Assembly (NCBI RefSeq): GCF_011440275.1
Contig: NZ_JAAOIV010000014.1
Span: 1-64,000, forward strand
From: Metallococcus carri
Lineage (GTDB): Bacteria; Actinomycetota; Actinomycetes; Actinomycetales; Dermatophilaceae
Direction of reading: 5' to 3'
DNA length: 64,000 bases
Made by a program: the position numbers and the translations under genes. Positions 8,830 to 18,099 of the stretch are shown here, one piece after another. Numbering within the stretch: the stretch's first letter is position 1; the number at the start of each line of letters is the position of its first letter. Below the pieces are notes generated by a model that searched no databases, was not told the DNA's origin, and saw only the letters and a program-made list of their open reading frames with translations.

Positions 8830-9642
8830 ATGTGGATGGTCCACCCGATCGCGCTGATCGTGCTGGCGATGTTCGCCGGTGTGATCTGGACCAAGGATGA
8901 CCGCCGGATCGCGACCCTGGGGGTCGGCCTGGTGGTGCTGACTGTCCTCGGTGCCGGCTGGGTGGTGCACCCGGCCGCCGCGTTGTGCCTGGCGTCCTTC
9001 GTCAGTCGTGGCGCCGCCAGCGGCGTGCTCGACCGTGACCGGCGCGCGATCCGGGCCGCCCTCGGTATGGCGTTGATGGCTGTGCTCGGCGCGGTCTGGG
9101 TGCTGGTGCCGGCTGCGGCGCTCACCATCGCCACCCTGGTGGGGCGCACGCCACGGCCGCGGTCGCTCGCCCGCCAACAGGCCAAGCAAGCCGCCTTCCA
9201 GTCCCGTCCGCGTCCGATGGCGCCGCCGATTCCGGTGCGCCCCGGGCCATTGGAGATGCTCGCTCGGCATCCTCGCGTGCCCGCGGACGCGCGCAAGGTG
9301 GCGGCGGCCCTGGATCAGCGCTGCCAAGCCACCCTCGCCTACCTGCGCGAGCGCGGCGTGGGCACCGGATCGCTCGCCTTCGAGGTCGAGCAGATCCGTG
9401 GCGACTTCGCTCCCGCTGCGCTGCAGTCCTATTTGCAGTTGCCGCCGGAGAATGCCGACCAGGCGCCCCTGCTCGACGGCCGCACCGGCCGTGACCTGCT
9501 GCTGGAGCAGCTCGATCTGTTGCATCGCGGCGTTGAGGATGTGCGGGCCCGCGCGACCGAGCTCGGTGGTGAGCAGATGATCGCCGGCCACCGCTTCCTC
9601 ACCCAGAAGTTCGGTGAGCGTCCGACCGACCTGAAGCTGTAG
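8830..9642 (+). CDS. Membrane protein with XpaC-like helical C-terminus
   Basis: A 270-residue protein. The first ~115 residues form about four short membrane helices (HPIALIVLAMFAGVIW, TLGVGLVVLTVLGAGWVV and a repeated-looking second pair AALGMALMAVLGAVWVLVP). A basic, proline-rich linker follows, then a helical C-terminal domain with FAPAALQSYLQLPPENAD and LLLEQLDLLHRGVED. That domain loosely recalls the C-terminus of XpaC/TelA-neighbour proteins, but the resemblance is by eye only. ATG at 8830 follows AAGGAGTCACC. A strong hairpin ends the gene. Function unknown. Confidence 0.6.
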   Translation: MWMVHPIALIVLAMFAGVIWTKDDRRIATLGVGLVVLTVLGAGWVVHPAAALCLASFVSRGAASGVLDRDRRAIRAALGMALMAVLGAVWVLVPAAALTIATLVGRTPRPRSLARQQAKQAAFQSRPRPMAPPIPVRPGPLEMLARHPRVPADARKVAAALDQRCQATLAYLRERGVGTGSLAFEVEQIRGDFAPAALQSYLQLPPENADQAPLLDGRTGRDLLLEQLDLLHRGVEDVRARATELGGEQMIAGHRFLTQKFGERPTDLKL

Positions 9643-9664
9643 CGGGCCCGACCCGGCATACGCG

Positions 9665-9699
9665 AGCGCCCTATCACCGGCTGTCGGTGATAGGGCGCT
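9665..9699 (+). terminator. Hairpin between unknown membrane gene and sapA-like gene
   Basis: A perfect 14-bp stem, AGCGCCCTATCACC with its complement, around a 7-base loop. It lies between two converging stop codons and probably serves both. Confidence 0.75.
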
Positions 9700-9712
9700 G
9701 GCGTTGTGCTGG

Positions 9713-10186
9713 TCAGCCGCAGTTGCCCCAGGCCCAGCGGCCACCGCTGGCGTGCGGCTTGCCGGCCCAGGTCTTGCTCACATCGCCCCAGTAGGCGACG
9801 CACCGGTTGCGGCCGTAGGCCTTCACATAGGCGTAGTTCTTGAAGTTGCCCCAGCTCTCGCGGTAGCCCTTGCCGCCCATGCCGACCACGGCGATCCGGG
9901 CGAGCGTCGGAGTCGAGATGCCGCGGTATGCCGACTTCGTGGTCACCACACAGTTGTAGCCACTGCTGCGGTTGTAGCCGAGGTAGACGTGCCCCCACAC
10001 GCTGCCACCCGGCGTCTTCAGGGCTCGCACGCCGTCCCGGACAACGTAATAGTTCGAGCCACACACACTGCGAACGACCGAGTTCGGCGTCGCCTCGGAG
10101 CTGCTGGCGTTGATCAGTCCGACGCCGGTCAGCCCGATCGTTCCTGCGGCGACGGCCGCGGTCGTGATCTTGGTCTTGCGCTTCAT
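9713..10186 (-). CDS. Secreted SapA-like (spore-associated protein A) protein
   Basis: A 157-residue exported protein. It begins MKRKTK followed by a hydrophobic signal sequence (about residues 7-27). The mature part has VCGSNYYVV, GGSVWGHVYLGYN and GYNCVVTTKS, which match the layout of Streptomyces spore-associated protein A: two cysteines and a VYL-YN-NCVV core. A late pair of cysteines (NRC and GNCG) suggests disulfides. No enzymatic role is known for the family. ATG 10186 follows GGAGGGGAAG. It lies next to the long repeat array at 10298-11230. Confidence 0.75.
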   Translation of the reverse strand: MKRKTKITTAAVAAGTIGLTGVGLINASSSEATPNSVVRSVCGSNYYVVRDGVRALKTPGGSVWGHVYLGYNRSSGYNCVVTTKSAYRGISTPTLARIAVVGMGGKGYRESWGNFKNYAYVKAYGRNRCVAYWGDVSKTWAGKPHASGGRWAWGNCG

Positions 10187-10297
10187 GGAGCTTCCCCTCC
10201 TGGTTGCGGTGGCTTGCCTCTGTGCCACCGATAAAGCCTTCGACGGTGTGGCCTATATCACGGTTCCGTCACGAAAGGTGGGGGTAGGAACTCCTCC

Positions 10298-10361
10298 GCC
10301 GAGCGGGCACTTGTCGCCGCCCGAGCGGGTCCTTGTCGCCGCCCGAGCGGGTCCTTTCGCC
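10298..10361. repeat. 22-bp tandem repeat (3 copies)
   Basis: Three copies of a CGAGCGGG-containing unit begin at 10300, 10322 and 10344, each ending near CTTGTCGCCGC. They stand in the spacer upstream of the sapA-like gene. Confidence 0.8.
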
Positions 10362-10484
10362 GGCTGCGAGGCCCTCGGTTGTAGGCGTTGGTGGGCGGAC
10401 CGGAAGTTGGATGCGCCATCGGCAGCTGGTGGCCGCGGCGGGAGCTCTACCTCCCGGTCAGGTCACCATTTTGGGTTGAGACCA

Positions 10485-11230
10485 CCGACTGCCCCCTGGC
10501 CCACCACTGTCGGCACGCGCCACCCGCGGACCGTATGCGGTGTCGCTGTCAGCGTCCGTGTCTCGGCGCACTTTGGGCGCGTCACGCGCGGACGCTGGGC
10601 CGGGGCCTTGCCAGTGTCCGCGTCGCAGCGCACTCCTGGGTGCATCACGCGCGGACCGTGGGCCAGAGCCCCGCCAGCGTCCGTGTGCTGATGCATCGTC
10701 AGCGGTACCGGCACTCAATGGGCCGGAGCGCCTGACGCTTGGGCGGTGGCGCGTCATACCGTCAGCGGTAGCGGCGCTCAATGGGCCGGAGCGCCTGACG
10801 CTTGGCGGTGGCGCGTCATACCGTCAGCGGTACCGGCGCTCAATGGGCCGCAGCGCCTGACGCTTGGCGGTGGCGCGTCATACCGTCAGCGGTAGCGGCG
10901 CTCAATGGGCCGGAGCGCCTGACGCTTGGCGGTGGCGCGTCATACCGTCAGCGGTACCGGCGCTCAATGGGCCGCAGCGCCTGACGCTTGGCGACTTCAT
11001 AGCGCAGCGTCAGCGGCACCGGCACCTCAACGGCCGGAGCGCCTGACGCTCGGCGGTGGCGCGTCATACCGTCAGCGGTACCGGCACTCAATGGGGCCGG
11101 AGCGCCTGACGCTCGGCGGTGGCGCGTCATACCGTCAGCGGTACCGGCACCTCAACGGCCGCAGCGCCTGACACCTGGCGACTTCATAGCGCAGCGTCAG
11201 CGGCACCGGCACGCAAGGAGCCGCGGCGCA
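10485..11230. repeat. 62-63-bp tandem repeat array, about 12 units in two subfamilies
   Basis: Three diverged units with CAGCGTCCG or CAGTGTCCG at 10548, 10610 and 10673 are followed by nine better conserved units. Their GTCAGCGG core starts at 10698, 10761, 10823, 10885, 10947, 11009, 11071, 11134 and 11196. Two variants alternate irregularly: GGTGGCGCGTCATACC and GACTTCATAGCGCA. Repeated open frames inside the array are by-products of the 62-bp period. This array fills most of the 1.1-kb spacer between the sapA-like gene and ino1; I see no gene in it. Confidence 0.9.
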
Positions 11231-11235
11231 ATGAC

Positions 11236-11274
11236 GAAGGCGCACCACGACCAAACCGGTCGTGGCGCGCCTTC
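11236..11274 (-). terminator. Hairpin after ino1
   Basis: GAAGGCGCACCACGACC pairs with its complement across a 5-base loop, with one mismatch. It is immediately downstream of the ino1 stop and separates the gene from the repeat array. Confidence 0.75.
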
Positions 11275-11298
11275 GGCGGAGCGAATCGGTGCCAAGCC

Positions 11299-12393
11299 TC
11301 AGCGCGGTTCGTCGCCGGTGATGAAGGCCTCCAGGCGGGCGCGGCCGATCTCGTCGGCGCGCTGCTCCGGCGGGGACTTCATCAGGTAGGACGACGCCGA
11401 CAGCAGCGGGCCACCGATGCCGCGGTCCTTGGCAATCTTCGCGGCGCGGATCGCGTCGATGATGATGCCGGCGGAGTTAGGGGAGTCCCAGACCTCCAGC
11501 TTGTACTCCAGGTTCAGCGGCACGTCACCGAAGGCGCGACCCTCCAGGCGGACATAGGCCCACTTGCGGTCGTCCAGCCAGGCGACATAGTCCGACGGGC
11601 CGATGTGCACATTGCGGTCGTCGGCGCCGACGCCGGCCAGCGGGCCGTTGAGGTTGGAGGTGACGGCCTGGGTCTTGGAGACCTTCTTGGACTCCAGGCG
11701 CTCGCGCTCGAGCATGTTCTTGAAGTCCATGTTGCCGCCGACGTTGAGCTGGTAGGTGCGGTCCAGCACGACACCGCGGTCCTCGAACAGCTTGGCCATC
11801 ACCCGGTGGGTGATGGTCGCGCCGACCTGGGACTTGATGTCGTCACCGATGATCGGCACGCCGGCGTCCTCGAACTTCTTGGCCCACTCCGGGTCGCTCG
11901 CGATGAAGACCGGCAGCGCGTTGACGAAGGCGACGCCCGCGTCGATCGCGCACTGCGCGTAGAACTTGTCGGCCTCCTCCGAACCCACCGGCAGGTAGGA
12001 CACGAGCACGTCGACCTTGGCGTCCTTGAGCGCCTGGACGACGTCGACCGGGTCCTTGGCCGACTCCTCGATGGTGAGCTTGTAGTACTTGCCGAGCCCG
12101 TCGAGGGTGTGGCCGCGCTGCACCTCGACGCCCGAGGTCGGCACATCGCAGATCTTGATGGTGTTGTTCTCCGAGGAGTTGATCGCCTCGGCCAGGTCCT
12201 TGCCGACCTTCTTGTCGTCGACGTCGAAGGCCGCAACGAACTCGACGTCATTGACGTGGTAGTCGCCGAACTTCACGTGCATCAGGCCCGGCACGGAGCC
12301 GGACGGGTCTGCGTCCTTGTAGTACTCGACGCCCTGCACCAGCGAGCTGGCGCAGTTGCCGACGCCGACGATGGCGACGCGGATGGATCCCAT
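11299..12393 (-). CDS. ino1: Inositol-3-phosphate synthase
   Basis: Converts glucose 6-phosphate to myo-inositol 3-phosphate with NAD, the first step towards phosphatidylinositol and mycothiol in actinobacteria. The Rossmann motif GVGNCASS is at residues 9-17, and the family signature regions are present ([38 protein letters not shown]). At 364 residues it matches the short actinobacterial type. The padR-like gene lies just upstream on the same strand (10-base gap), the same pair as Rv0046c-Rv0047c in M. tuberculosis, so co-transcription with padR is likely. Confidence 0.95.
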   Translation of the reverse strand: MGSIRVAIVGVGNCASSLVQGVEYYKDADPSGSVPGLMHVKFGDYHVNDVEFVAAFDVDDKKVGKDLAEAINSSENNTIKICDVPTSGVEVQRGHTLDGLGKYYKLTIEESAKDPVDVVQALKDAKVDVLVSYLPVGSEEADKFYAQCAIDAGVAFVNALPVFIASDPEWAKKFEDAGVPIIGDDIKSQVGATITHRVMAKLFEDRGVVLDRTYQLNVGGNMDFKNMLERERLESKKVSKTQAVTSNLNGPLAGVGADDRNVHIGPSDYVAWLDDRKWAYVRLEGRAFGDVPLNLEYKLEVWDSPNSAGIIIDAIRAAKIAKDRGIGGPLLSASSYLMKSPPEQRADEIGRARLEAFITGDEPR

Positions 12394-12402
12394 GGTTTCT
12401 CC

Positions 12403-12981
12403 TCAGTTCTCGGCCGGACGGCCAGGGGGGTTGTCGTCGCCCGAGCCGTAGCTCGAGCGTTCGGTCTCGATGAGCTCGGACAGCCAGCGGACCTCGCGCT
12501 CGGTGGAGTCGAGGCCGTGCTGGTGCAGCTCTGCGGTGTACCGATCGGCGCGCTCCCGTCGCTCCCGCGCCGCCGCGCGGGCCAGGTCGAGTCGCTCCTC
12601 CAGCCGGCTGCGGCGACCTTCGAGGATCCGCAGCCGGGTGTCGCGACTCGCCATACCGAAGAAGGCGAAGTGGACGTCGAAGGTTTCGTCCTCCCACGCC
12701 GCCGGCCCGGTGCGGCTCATCAGCGTCTGGAAGTGCTCCTTGCCCTCCGCGGTGAGCTGGTAGGTGATGCGCGCCCGCTTGCCCGCACCCGCCTCGTGCT
12801 GCTCGGTCACCCAGCCGCGGTCGCCGAGCGAGCGCAGGCAGGGATAGAGCGAGCCGAAGGAGACCGCACGGAACGCGCCGAGCACACCGGACAGCTGTTT
12901 GCGCAGCTCGTATCCGTGCAGTGGCCCGTCGTGCAGCAGCCCGAGAACGGCGAGCTCGAGGATGGCGCCGCGTCGCGACAT
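12403..12981 (-). CDS. PadR family transcriptional regulator
   Basis: A 192-residue regulator with the PadR winged helix at the N-terminus (ILELAVLGLLHDGPLHGYEL, FGSLYPCLRSLGDRGWV). A long basic helical C-terminal part (residues ~115-175) is for dimerisation. Conserved pairing with ino1 in actinobacteria suggests it senses or controls inositol or envelope metabolism, but the ligand is unknown. An inverted repeat at 13043-13063, in the divergent spacer towards ponA, is a good candidate for its own binding site. ATG at 12981 follows GAGAGGAGC. Confidence 0.9.
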   Translation of the reverse strand: MSRRGAILELAVLGLLHDGPLHGYELRKQLSGVLGAFRAVSFGSLYPCLRSLGDRGWVTEQHEAGAGKRARITYQLTAEGKEHFQTLMSRTGPAAWEDETFDVHFAFFGMASRDTRLRILEGRRSRLEERLDLARAAARERRERADRYTAELHQHGLDSTEREVRWLSELIETERSSYGSGDDNPPGRPAEN

Positions 12982-13042
12982 ACCGTGCTCCTCTCGCCCG
13001 ATGCAGACAAACGGTGACTTTGTCAGGGTGAGCCTACCTCAC

Positions 13043-13063
13043 GATGTATCGATCCGATACATC
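13043..13063. promoter_or_regulatory. Inverted repeat GATGTATCG-N3-CGATACATC, likely PadR operator
   Basis: A perfect 9-bp inverted repeat with a 3-base centre lies between the divergent padR-like gene and ponA. ATGT...ACAT half-sites are typical of PadR operators. The outer pattern GATGTA-N9-TACATC also occurs at 38460-38480 before the acetoacetate-decarboxylase-like operon. Confidence 0.6.
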
Positions 13064-13123
13064 AAGCCCGTATGCCGGGGCCGCCTTGCGGGATGGACCT
13101 CGCGGACAGCCCGCGGGCTTAGC

Positions 13124-15406
13124 ATGTCCGGCGTGACTGACCGGCCCACGACCAGCGAGACCGCCGCCACGCCGCCTGCAGGCGGTCGCACGCGGCGCCG
13201 CCGCACCCGCCGCCGTCCCCTGTGGGTGACTGTGCTGCTGCGCGCCTTCCTCGGTTTCTTCCTGCTTTTCCTGATCGGAGCGGCGGCTTTCATCGTCATC
13301 TATCTGCGGACCGAGGTTCCGCAGCCGAATGCCGATGCCAACAAGCAGTTGTCGATCATCTACTACAGCGACGGCAAGACCGAGCTGGATCGCTTCTCGA
13401 CGGTCAACCGAGAGGACGTTCCGCTGGCCAAGGTCCCGACAACGGTGCAATACGAATTCCTCGCCGCCGAGGACCGCAATTTTTACAAGAACCGCGGCGT
13501 CTCGCCCACCGGCATCGCGCGCGCGGTGTGGAACGGGCTCACTGGCAAGGGCGAGCAGGGCGGCTCGACCATCACTCAGCAATACGTCAAGAACTATTTC
13601 TTGACCCAGGACCGCACGGTTACCCGCAAGGTCAAGGAGATCATCATCTCCTTGAAGATCGACCAAAAATACTCCAAGCAGCAGATTCTGCAGGACTACC
13701 TCAACAACACCTATTTCGGCCGCAATGCCTACGGCATCCAGGCTGCGTCGAAGACCTATTTCAACAAGGACGTCTCCCAGCTCAACCCGAGCGAAGGCGC
13801 CTTCCTCGCCTCGATCATCAACGCGCCCGGCTACTACGACCCGGCCAACGGCCAGGCCGCCGAGGAGCGCACCCGCTACCGGATGGACTACGTGTTGTCC
13901 GGCATGGTCTCCCAGGGTTGGATGACCCAGGCGGAGAAGGACCGGCAGACCTACCCCAAGGTCCAGGGCATCAAGGCGCGCAAATATGCCGGTGGCCCGA
14001 ACGGCTACATCACCGCCGCGGTGCGCTCGGAACTCAAACAGAAGCTGCGACTCACCGATGAGGACATCGACCGCGGCGGCCTGCGGATCGTCACCACGAT
14101 CGACAAGAACGACCAGGCAGCCGCCGTGCGGGCGGTCAACCGCAATATGCCGCCGCAGTCGCCGGATAAGCCGGTGCTGAATGTGGGTCTGGTCGCCCAG
14201 AAGCCGGACGGCGCGGTGGTTGCGATGTATGGCGGCGCCGACTACGCCAAGAACCAATACAGCTCGGCGACCCAGGCGAGCATGCAGGGCGGCTCGAGCT
14301 TCAAGGTCTTCGGCCTCACCGCGGCGCTGGAGAACGGCTTCAGTCTCAACAGCCGGTTCGACGGTTCCAGCCCGCTGAAACTTCCGGGCACCAAGCCGCT
14401 GCGCAATGACCAGGACGAGCAGTTCGGCAATATCACCTTGCGCACCGCACTCGCCAAATCGGTCAACACCTCGTTCTTGCGCCTCAATGTCAAGATGGGC
14501 CCGGCCAAGACCCGCGATGCGGCGGTGCAACTCGGCATACCGGCGACCAGCGGCAGCCTCAACGGCAATGTCACCAACATCCTCGGTGAGGCGTCGGTGC
14601 GGGTTGCCGACATGGCCAACGCCTTCAGCACCGTCGGGTCCGGCGGCAACAAGGCCGACCCCTACTACATCGCCAAGGTGTCGAGCGTCGCCGGCGACTA
14701 CAGCTACGAGGCCAAGCCGTCGACGCAGCCGGTCCTCGACGGCAAGGTCGCGGCCGATGTCGCCAACGCCATGAGTGGCGTGCTCAAGCCGGGCGGCACG
14801 GCATACAACTCGGTCCAGGGCTTCACCCGGCCGGCGGGCGGCAAGACCGGCACGACCGACGGCTACAAGTCGGCGTGGTTCACCGGGTTCACCCCGAACC
14901 AGCTCACCACCTCGGTCGGCATGTATGCCGGCACCGGCACCACCGCGGGCACGCAGTCGCTCGCGCCGGCCGGTGCGAGCTTCTACGGCGGGGCGGTGCC
15001 GGCGCAGATCTGGGCCGACTTCATGCAGAACGCGCTCAAGGGTGAGCCGGTCGCGAAGCTGCCGGCACCGGGCAATGTCAACGGAGGCGGCGCCGAGCCG
15101 ACCAGCGTTGCGCCGCCGCCGACAACCACCACCACGACGCCCTCAAGCACCTCGACCCCGAGCAGTTCGACGAGCACATCGACCAGCAGTACGACGAGCA
15201 CGTCCACCAGCACGCCGACCTCGAGCAGCCCGACGAGCACATCGAGCACGACTACTCCGAGCTCGACCGCCACACCCACGCTGACCTCGACGGCGCCGCC
15301 CCCCGCGACCTCGACCCGGCCGCCGAGCGCGCCGACGACGACGCCGAGCCCGCCCGCGGCGCGGTCCACCCCGACCGCGCCGAGCCTTCCGGTGCCGACC
15401 GGATAG
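13124..15406 (+). CDS. ponA: Bifunctional class A penicillin-binding protein
   Basis: A 760-residue peptidoglycan synthase anchored by one N-terminal membrane segment (LLRAFLGFFLLFLIGAAAFI). The GT51 glycosyltransferase domain has the catalytic glutamate in AAEDRNFY (E116) and GGSTITQQYVKN. The transpeptidase domain has SxxK at S391-K394 (SSFK), an SVN motif, and KTG at 574-576. The last ~110 residues are an unstructured Thr/Ser/Pro tail. Start ATG 13124; GTG 13133 is an alternative. It corresponds by position to M. tuberculosis ponA1 (Rv0050) and is followed 10 bases later by the GT87-type gene, as in mycobacteria. Confidence 0.95.
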   Translation: MSGVTDRPTTSETAATPPAGGRTRRRRTRRRPLWVTVLLRAFLGFFLLFLIGAAAFIVIYLRTEVPQPNADANKQLSIIYYSDGKTELDRFSTVNREDVPLAKVPTTVQYEFLAAEDRNFYKNRGVSPTGIARAVWNGLTGKGEQGGSTITQQYVKNYFLTQDRTVTRKVKEIIISLKIDQKYSKQQILQDYLNNTYFGRNAYGIQAASKTYFNKDVSQLNPSEGAFLASIINAPGYYDPANGQAAEERTRYRMDYVLSGMVSQGWMTQAEKDRQTYPKVQGIKARKYAGGPNGYITAAVRSELKQKLRLTDEDIDRGGLRIVTTIDKNDQAAAVRAVNRNMPPQSPDKPVLNVGLVAQKPDGAVVAMYGGADYAKNQYSSATQASMQGGSSFKVFGLTAALENGFSLNSRFDGSSPLKLPGTKPLRNDQDEQFGNITLRTALAKSVNTSFLRLNVKMGPAKTRDAAVQLGIPATSGSLNGNVTNILGEASVRVADMANAFSTVGSGGNKADPYYIAKVSSVAGDYSYEAKPSTQPVLDGKVAADVANAMSGVLKPGGTAYNSVQGFTRPAGGKTGTTDGYKSAWFTGFTPNQLTTSVGMYAGTGTTAGTQSLAPAGASFYGGAVPAQIWADFMQNALKGEPVAKLPAPGNVNGGGAEPTSVAPPPTTTTTTPSSTSTPSSSTSTSTSSTTSTSTSTPTSSSPTSTSSTTTPSSTATPTLTSTAPPPATSTRPPSAPTTTPSPPAARSTPTAPSLPVPTG

Positions 15407-15416
15407 CTTCTGACCC

Positions 15417-16859
15417 GTGACGCTCTCGCCCTCGGGCCACCACGACCCGGCCGTTCGCGACCGGCTGACCGTGCCGTCCCGCGGTGACGCCGTCGCGGCG
15501 GCCGCGGTCGAATTCGCGGGCGGACCGACCGGCCGGTATGCCGCGGTCGGCCGGCACGGCCTGCGGTATGCCGTCGCGGTCCTCTCGGCGCTCGCCAGCG
15601 TGCTCGTCGCGCTCGGCGTGCTGCAGAAGAACCACTGTGTCCGCAGCGGCTGGTCTTCGCCCGGATCGCTGTGGCGCGCCTGCTATTCCGACCTGCCGAT
15701 CGGGCTGACCGCGACCGGCGGCCCGTGGGCTTCCGGCGGTCCCGGGCACAACCAGCCCGTCCTCACCGCGGTGCTGCAGTGGGCGGTGCGCGAGATCACT
15801 CCAGCGAGCGATGCCCTCGGCCAGCAGCAGCGGTATTTCGCCTTCGCCGCGGTGATCATCGCGGTGCTCATCGGCCTGACCGTCGCGGCGACCGCCGCGA
15901 TGCTGCCGCGCACCCCGTGGCTGGCCGCCCATGTCGCACTCAGCCCGGTGCTGATCACCGCCGCGCTGGTCTCCTTCGATGTCTTCGGCGTGTGCCTGGC
16001 CACCCTCGGTATGGCGGCGTGGTACCGCCGGCGCCCCGAGCTCGCCGGCGTCTTGCTCGGCCTGGCCACGATGGCCCGCACCTATCCGCTCGTCCTGGTC
16101 GCCGCCATTGCGTTGATCGCGCTGCGCGATGGCCGTCGCGCCGAGCTCACCCGGCTGCTGATCGCAGCGGCCGGCGCCATCGCGGTCTCGCTCGGCATCG
16201 CGTTCCTGTGGGGCGGGAATCCCTTCCAGGTCTACGGCGGCTGGCTCGACGCCGCTGCGGCATACGGCTCGCCGTGGTTCATCCCGACGATGGTCAAGCA
16301 CCCGGTGAGCGCGACCACCGCCACCGGGTTGGCGATGATCGGCTGGGCGGCGGCGATCGCCGTCGGGGTCTATCTGACCCGGCGCCCGGCGCGGCAGACG
16401 CCGCTCGCGCCGCTGGCCCTCACCATGCTGGTGATCGTGCTCGCCACCGGCAAGGCGCTGCCCGTGCAGGCGTGCTTGTGGGTGCTGCCGCTCCTCGCCC
16501 TGTGCGCGGTCCGCTGGCGCGATCACCTGGTGTGGGCCGGGGTCGAGATCGTCTACTTCGTCATGGTCTGGATGTATGCCGCCGCCGGCGCCAACCCCGG
16601 CAAGGGCTTGCCGAGCGCGGCTTACACCGTCTTCCTGCTCGTGCGGCTCATCGCGTATGCCGGCCTCGCCTGGCTCGCGTGGGAGACCGCCGAAGAGCTC
16701 GATGACCACCTCGATCCCGAGGGCGCCGCGGCCGCGGACGCCGAGCTCGCCGCGGTGCACGCCGAACACCGGGCGTTGTTCGCCGTTGGTGGCGAGACCA
16801 CGGGCGAGTCATCCACAGGTGACGCTCCGAATTCGACCGAGCCGACCTCGCGCTCATAG
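15417..16859 (+). CDS. GT87/DUF2029-type polyprenol glycosyltransferase-like membrane protein
   Basis: A 480-residue protein with about ten membrane helices, the fold of actinobacterial polyprenol-phosphate-dependent mannosyl/arabinosyltransferase-like proteins. Position between ponA and rpsF equals M. tuberculosis Rv0051. It shows the typical first loop after helix 1 (NHCVRSGWSSPGSLWRACYSDLP) and a long hydrophilic acidic tail after residue 425. GTG start at 15417, 10 bases after ponA, suggests an operon. A role in envelope glycan synthesis is inferred from the family and context; sugar donor and acceptor are unknown. Confidence 0.75.
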   Translation: MTLSPSGHHDPAVRDRLTVPSRGDAVAAAAVEFAGGPTGRYAAVGRHGLRYAVAVLSALASVLVALGVLQKNHCVRSGWSSPGSLWRACYSDLPIGLTATGGPWASGGPGHNQPVLTAVLQWAVREITPASDALGQQQRYFAFAAVIIAVLIGLTVAATAAMLPRTPWLAAHVALSPVLITAALVSFDVFGVCLATLGMAAWYRRRPELAGVLLGLATMARTYPLVLVAAIALIALRDGRRAELTRLLIAAAGAIAVSLGIAFLWGGNPFQVYGGWLDAAAAYGSPWFIPTMVKHPVSATTATGLAMIGWAAAIAVGVYLTRRPARQTPLAPLALTMLVIVLATGKALPVQACLWVLPLLALCAVRWRDHLVWAGVEIVYFVMVWMYAAAGANPGKGLPSAAYTVFLLVRLIAYAGLAWLAWETAEELDDHLDPEGAAAADAELAAVHAEHRALFAVGGETTGESSTGDAPNSTEPTSRS

Positions 16860-16871
16860 ACTGACCCGGTT

Positions 16872-16906
16872 GCCGAGCGCTCGCCACGTCGTGGCTGGGG
16901 CTCGGC
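16872..16906 (+). promoter_or_regulatory. Two-part hairpin upstream of rpsF
   Basis: GCCGAGC pairs with GCTCGGC, enclosing an inner GCCAC/GTGGC stem. It lies between the GT87-type gene and rpsF. It may end the upstream transcript or form a leader bound by the S6:S18 complex; the sequence alone does not decide. Confidence 0.45.
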
Positions 16907-16974
16907 CGCGCGATTGACCCTCCTGTCACGGACCGACCGTGACCGCCCAAGACCGAAGGAGGCTGGGTTCACGC

Positions 16975-17262
16975 ATGCGTCAGTACGAACTGATGATCAT
17001 CCTCGACCCGGAGCTCGACGACCGCACGGTGCAGCCGACGGTCGACAAGCTCCTCACCGTCGTCAGCAAGGACGGCGGCAAGGTCGACAACCTCGACATC
17101 TGGGGTCGGCGCCGCCTGGCGTACGACATCAAGAAGAAGTCCGAGGGCATCTACGCGGTCGTCACCATGACGGCCGAGTCCGCGACCGCCAAGGAGCTGG
17201 ACCGTCAGCTCGGACTCAACGAGTCCGTGCTGCGCACCAAGCTGCTGCGCGTCGACGCCTGA
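16975..17262 (+). CDS. rpsF: 30S ribosomal protein S6
   Basis: A 95-residue S6 protein, starting [16 protein letters not shown]. It binds S18 in the small subunit platform. [10 protein letters not shown] ends the chain. ATG 16975 is chosen over an upstream ATG because it fits the family start and follows GAAGGAGG (with long spacing). First gene of the conserved rpsF-ssb-rpsR-rplI operon. Confidence 0.97.
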   Translation: MRQYELMIILDPELDDRTVQPTVDKLLTVVSKDGGKVDNLDIWGRRRLAYDIKKKSEGIYAVVTMTAESATAKELDRQLGLNESVLRTKLLRVDA

Positions 17263-17281
17263 TCGAGACCTAAGGATTCCT

Positions 17282-17887
17282 ATGGCTGCTGGCGACACCG
17301 TCATCACCATCATCGGCAACCTCACCCAGGACCCGGAGCTGCGGTTCACCCCGTCCGGGGCCGCGGTCGCCAACTTCACGGTGGCCTCGACGCCGCGCAC
17401 CTTCGACCGCCAGACCAACGAGTGGAAGGACGGCGAAACGCTGTTCATGCGCTGCTCGGTATGGCGGGATGCCGCGGAGAATGTCGCCGAGTCGCTCCAA
17501 CGCGGCTCGCGCGTCATCGTCTCTGGCCGGCTGAAGTCGCGCTCCTTCGAGACCAAGGAAGGCGAGAAGCGCACCGTGGTCGAGTTGGACGTCGACGAGG
17601 TGGGCCCGTCGCTGCGCTATGCCACCGCGAAGGTCAACAAGACCCAGCGCGGTGGCGGCGGTGGCGGCTTCGGTGGCGGCCAGCAGCAGGGATTCGGCGG
17701 CAACCAGGGATCCGGCGGCGGCAACGCCGGCGGTTACGGCGGCGGCCAGCCGGCCGACGACCCGTGGGCGACCGGGGGATCCGGTGGCCAGCAGGGCGGC
17801 GGTCAGCAGTCCGGCGGCCAGGGCGGCCAAGGTGGCGGCCAGGGCGGCTGGAGCACCGGCCCGTCCTACGACGAACCGCCGTTCTGA
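17282..17887 (+). CDS. ssb: Single-stranded DNA-binding protein
   Basis: A 201-residue SSB. The N-terminal OB fold ([22 protein letters not shown]... up to ~residue 110) binds ssDNA. A long Gly/Gln-rich linker (residues ~120-190) and the acidic tip DEPPF recruit partner proteins. The 19-base gap to rpsF and position before rpsR are the standard actinobacterial order. Confidence 0.97.
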   Translation: MAAGDTVITIIGNLTQDPELRFTPSGAAVANFTVASTPRTFDRQTNEWKDGETLFMRCSVWRDAAENVAESLQRGSRVIVSGRLKSRSFETKEGEKRTVVELDVDEVGPSLRYATAKVNKTQRGGGGGGFGGGQQQGFGGNQGSGGGNAGGYGGGQPADDPWATGGSGGQQGGGQQSGGQGGQGGGQGGWSTGPSYDEPPF

Positions 17888-17890
17888 TGT

Positions 17891-18028
17891 CTTTTGCCTC
17901 GGCTCCTCCTCCGACGAACCGTCGCGAGCTCCGGCTCGTCGGCATCGTCACCGAGGCGGTGCCTTTTGCCTCGGTTCCTCCGACGACCCGTCGCGAGCTC
18001 CGGCTCGTCGGCATCGTCACCGAGGCGT
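17891..18028. repeat. 72-bp tandem duplication between ssb and rpsR
   Basis: Two near-identical units start at 17891 and 17963. Both contain CTTTTGCCTCGG, CGTCGCGAGCTCCGGCTCG and GTCACCGAGGC. GCCTCGG near the start and CCGAGGC near the end of each unit can pair, so each copy can fold as a hairpin in the operon transcript. Confidence 0.85.
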
Positions 18029-18099
18029 AGATCACACCCAGAGAACAACCCATCCCGAGCACCCGCTCGGGCTCACCTGAACCAAAGGAGAGCACCACG

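Noticed and set aside
10540-11171. Overlapping ~60-residue open frames in both directions
   Set aside because: They repeat the 62-bp unit, change frame with each copy and have no start signals, so they are by-products of the repeat.
14983-15369. Minus-strand frame rich in Val/Gly across the ponA tail
   Set aside because: It is the antisense reading of the Thr/Ser/Pro-rich C-terminal tail of ponA.
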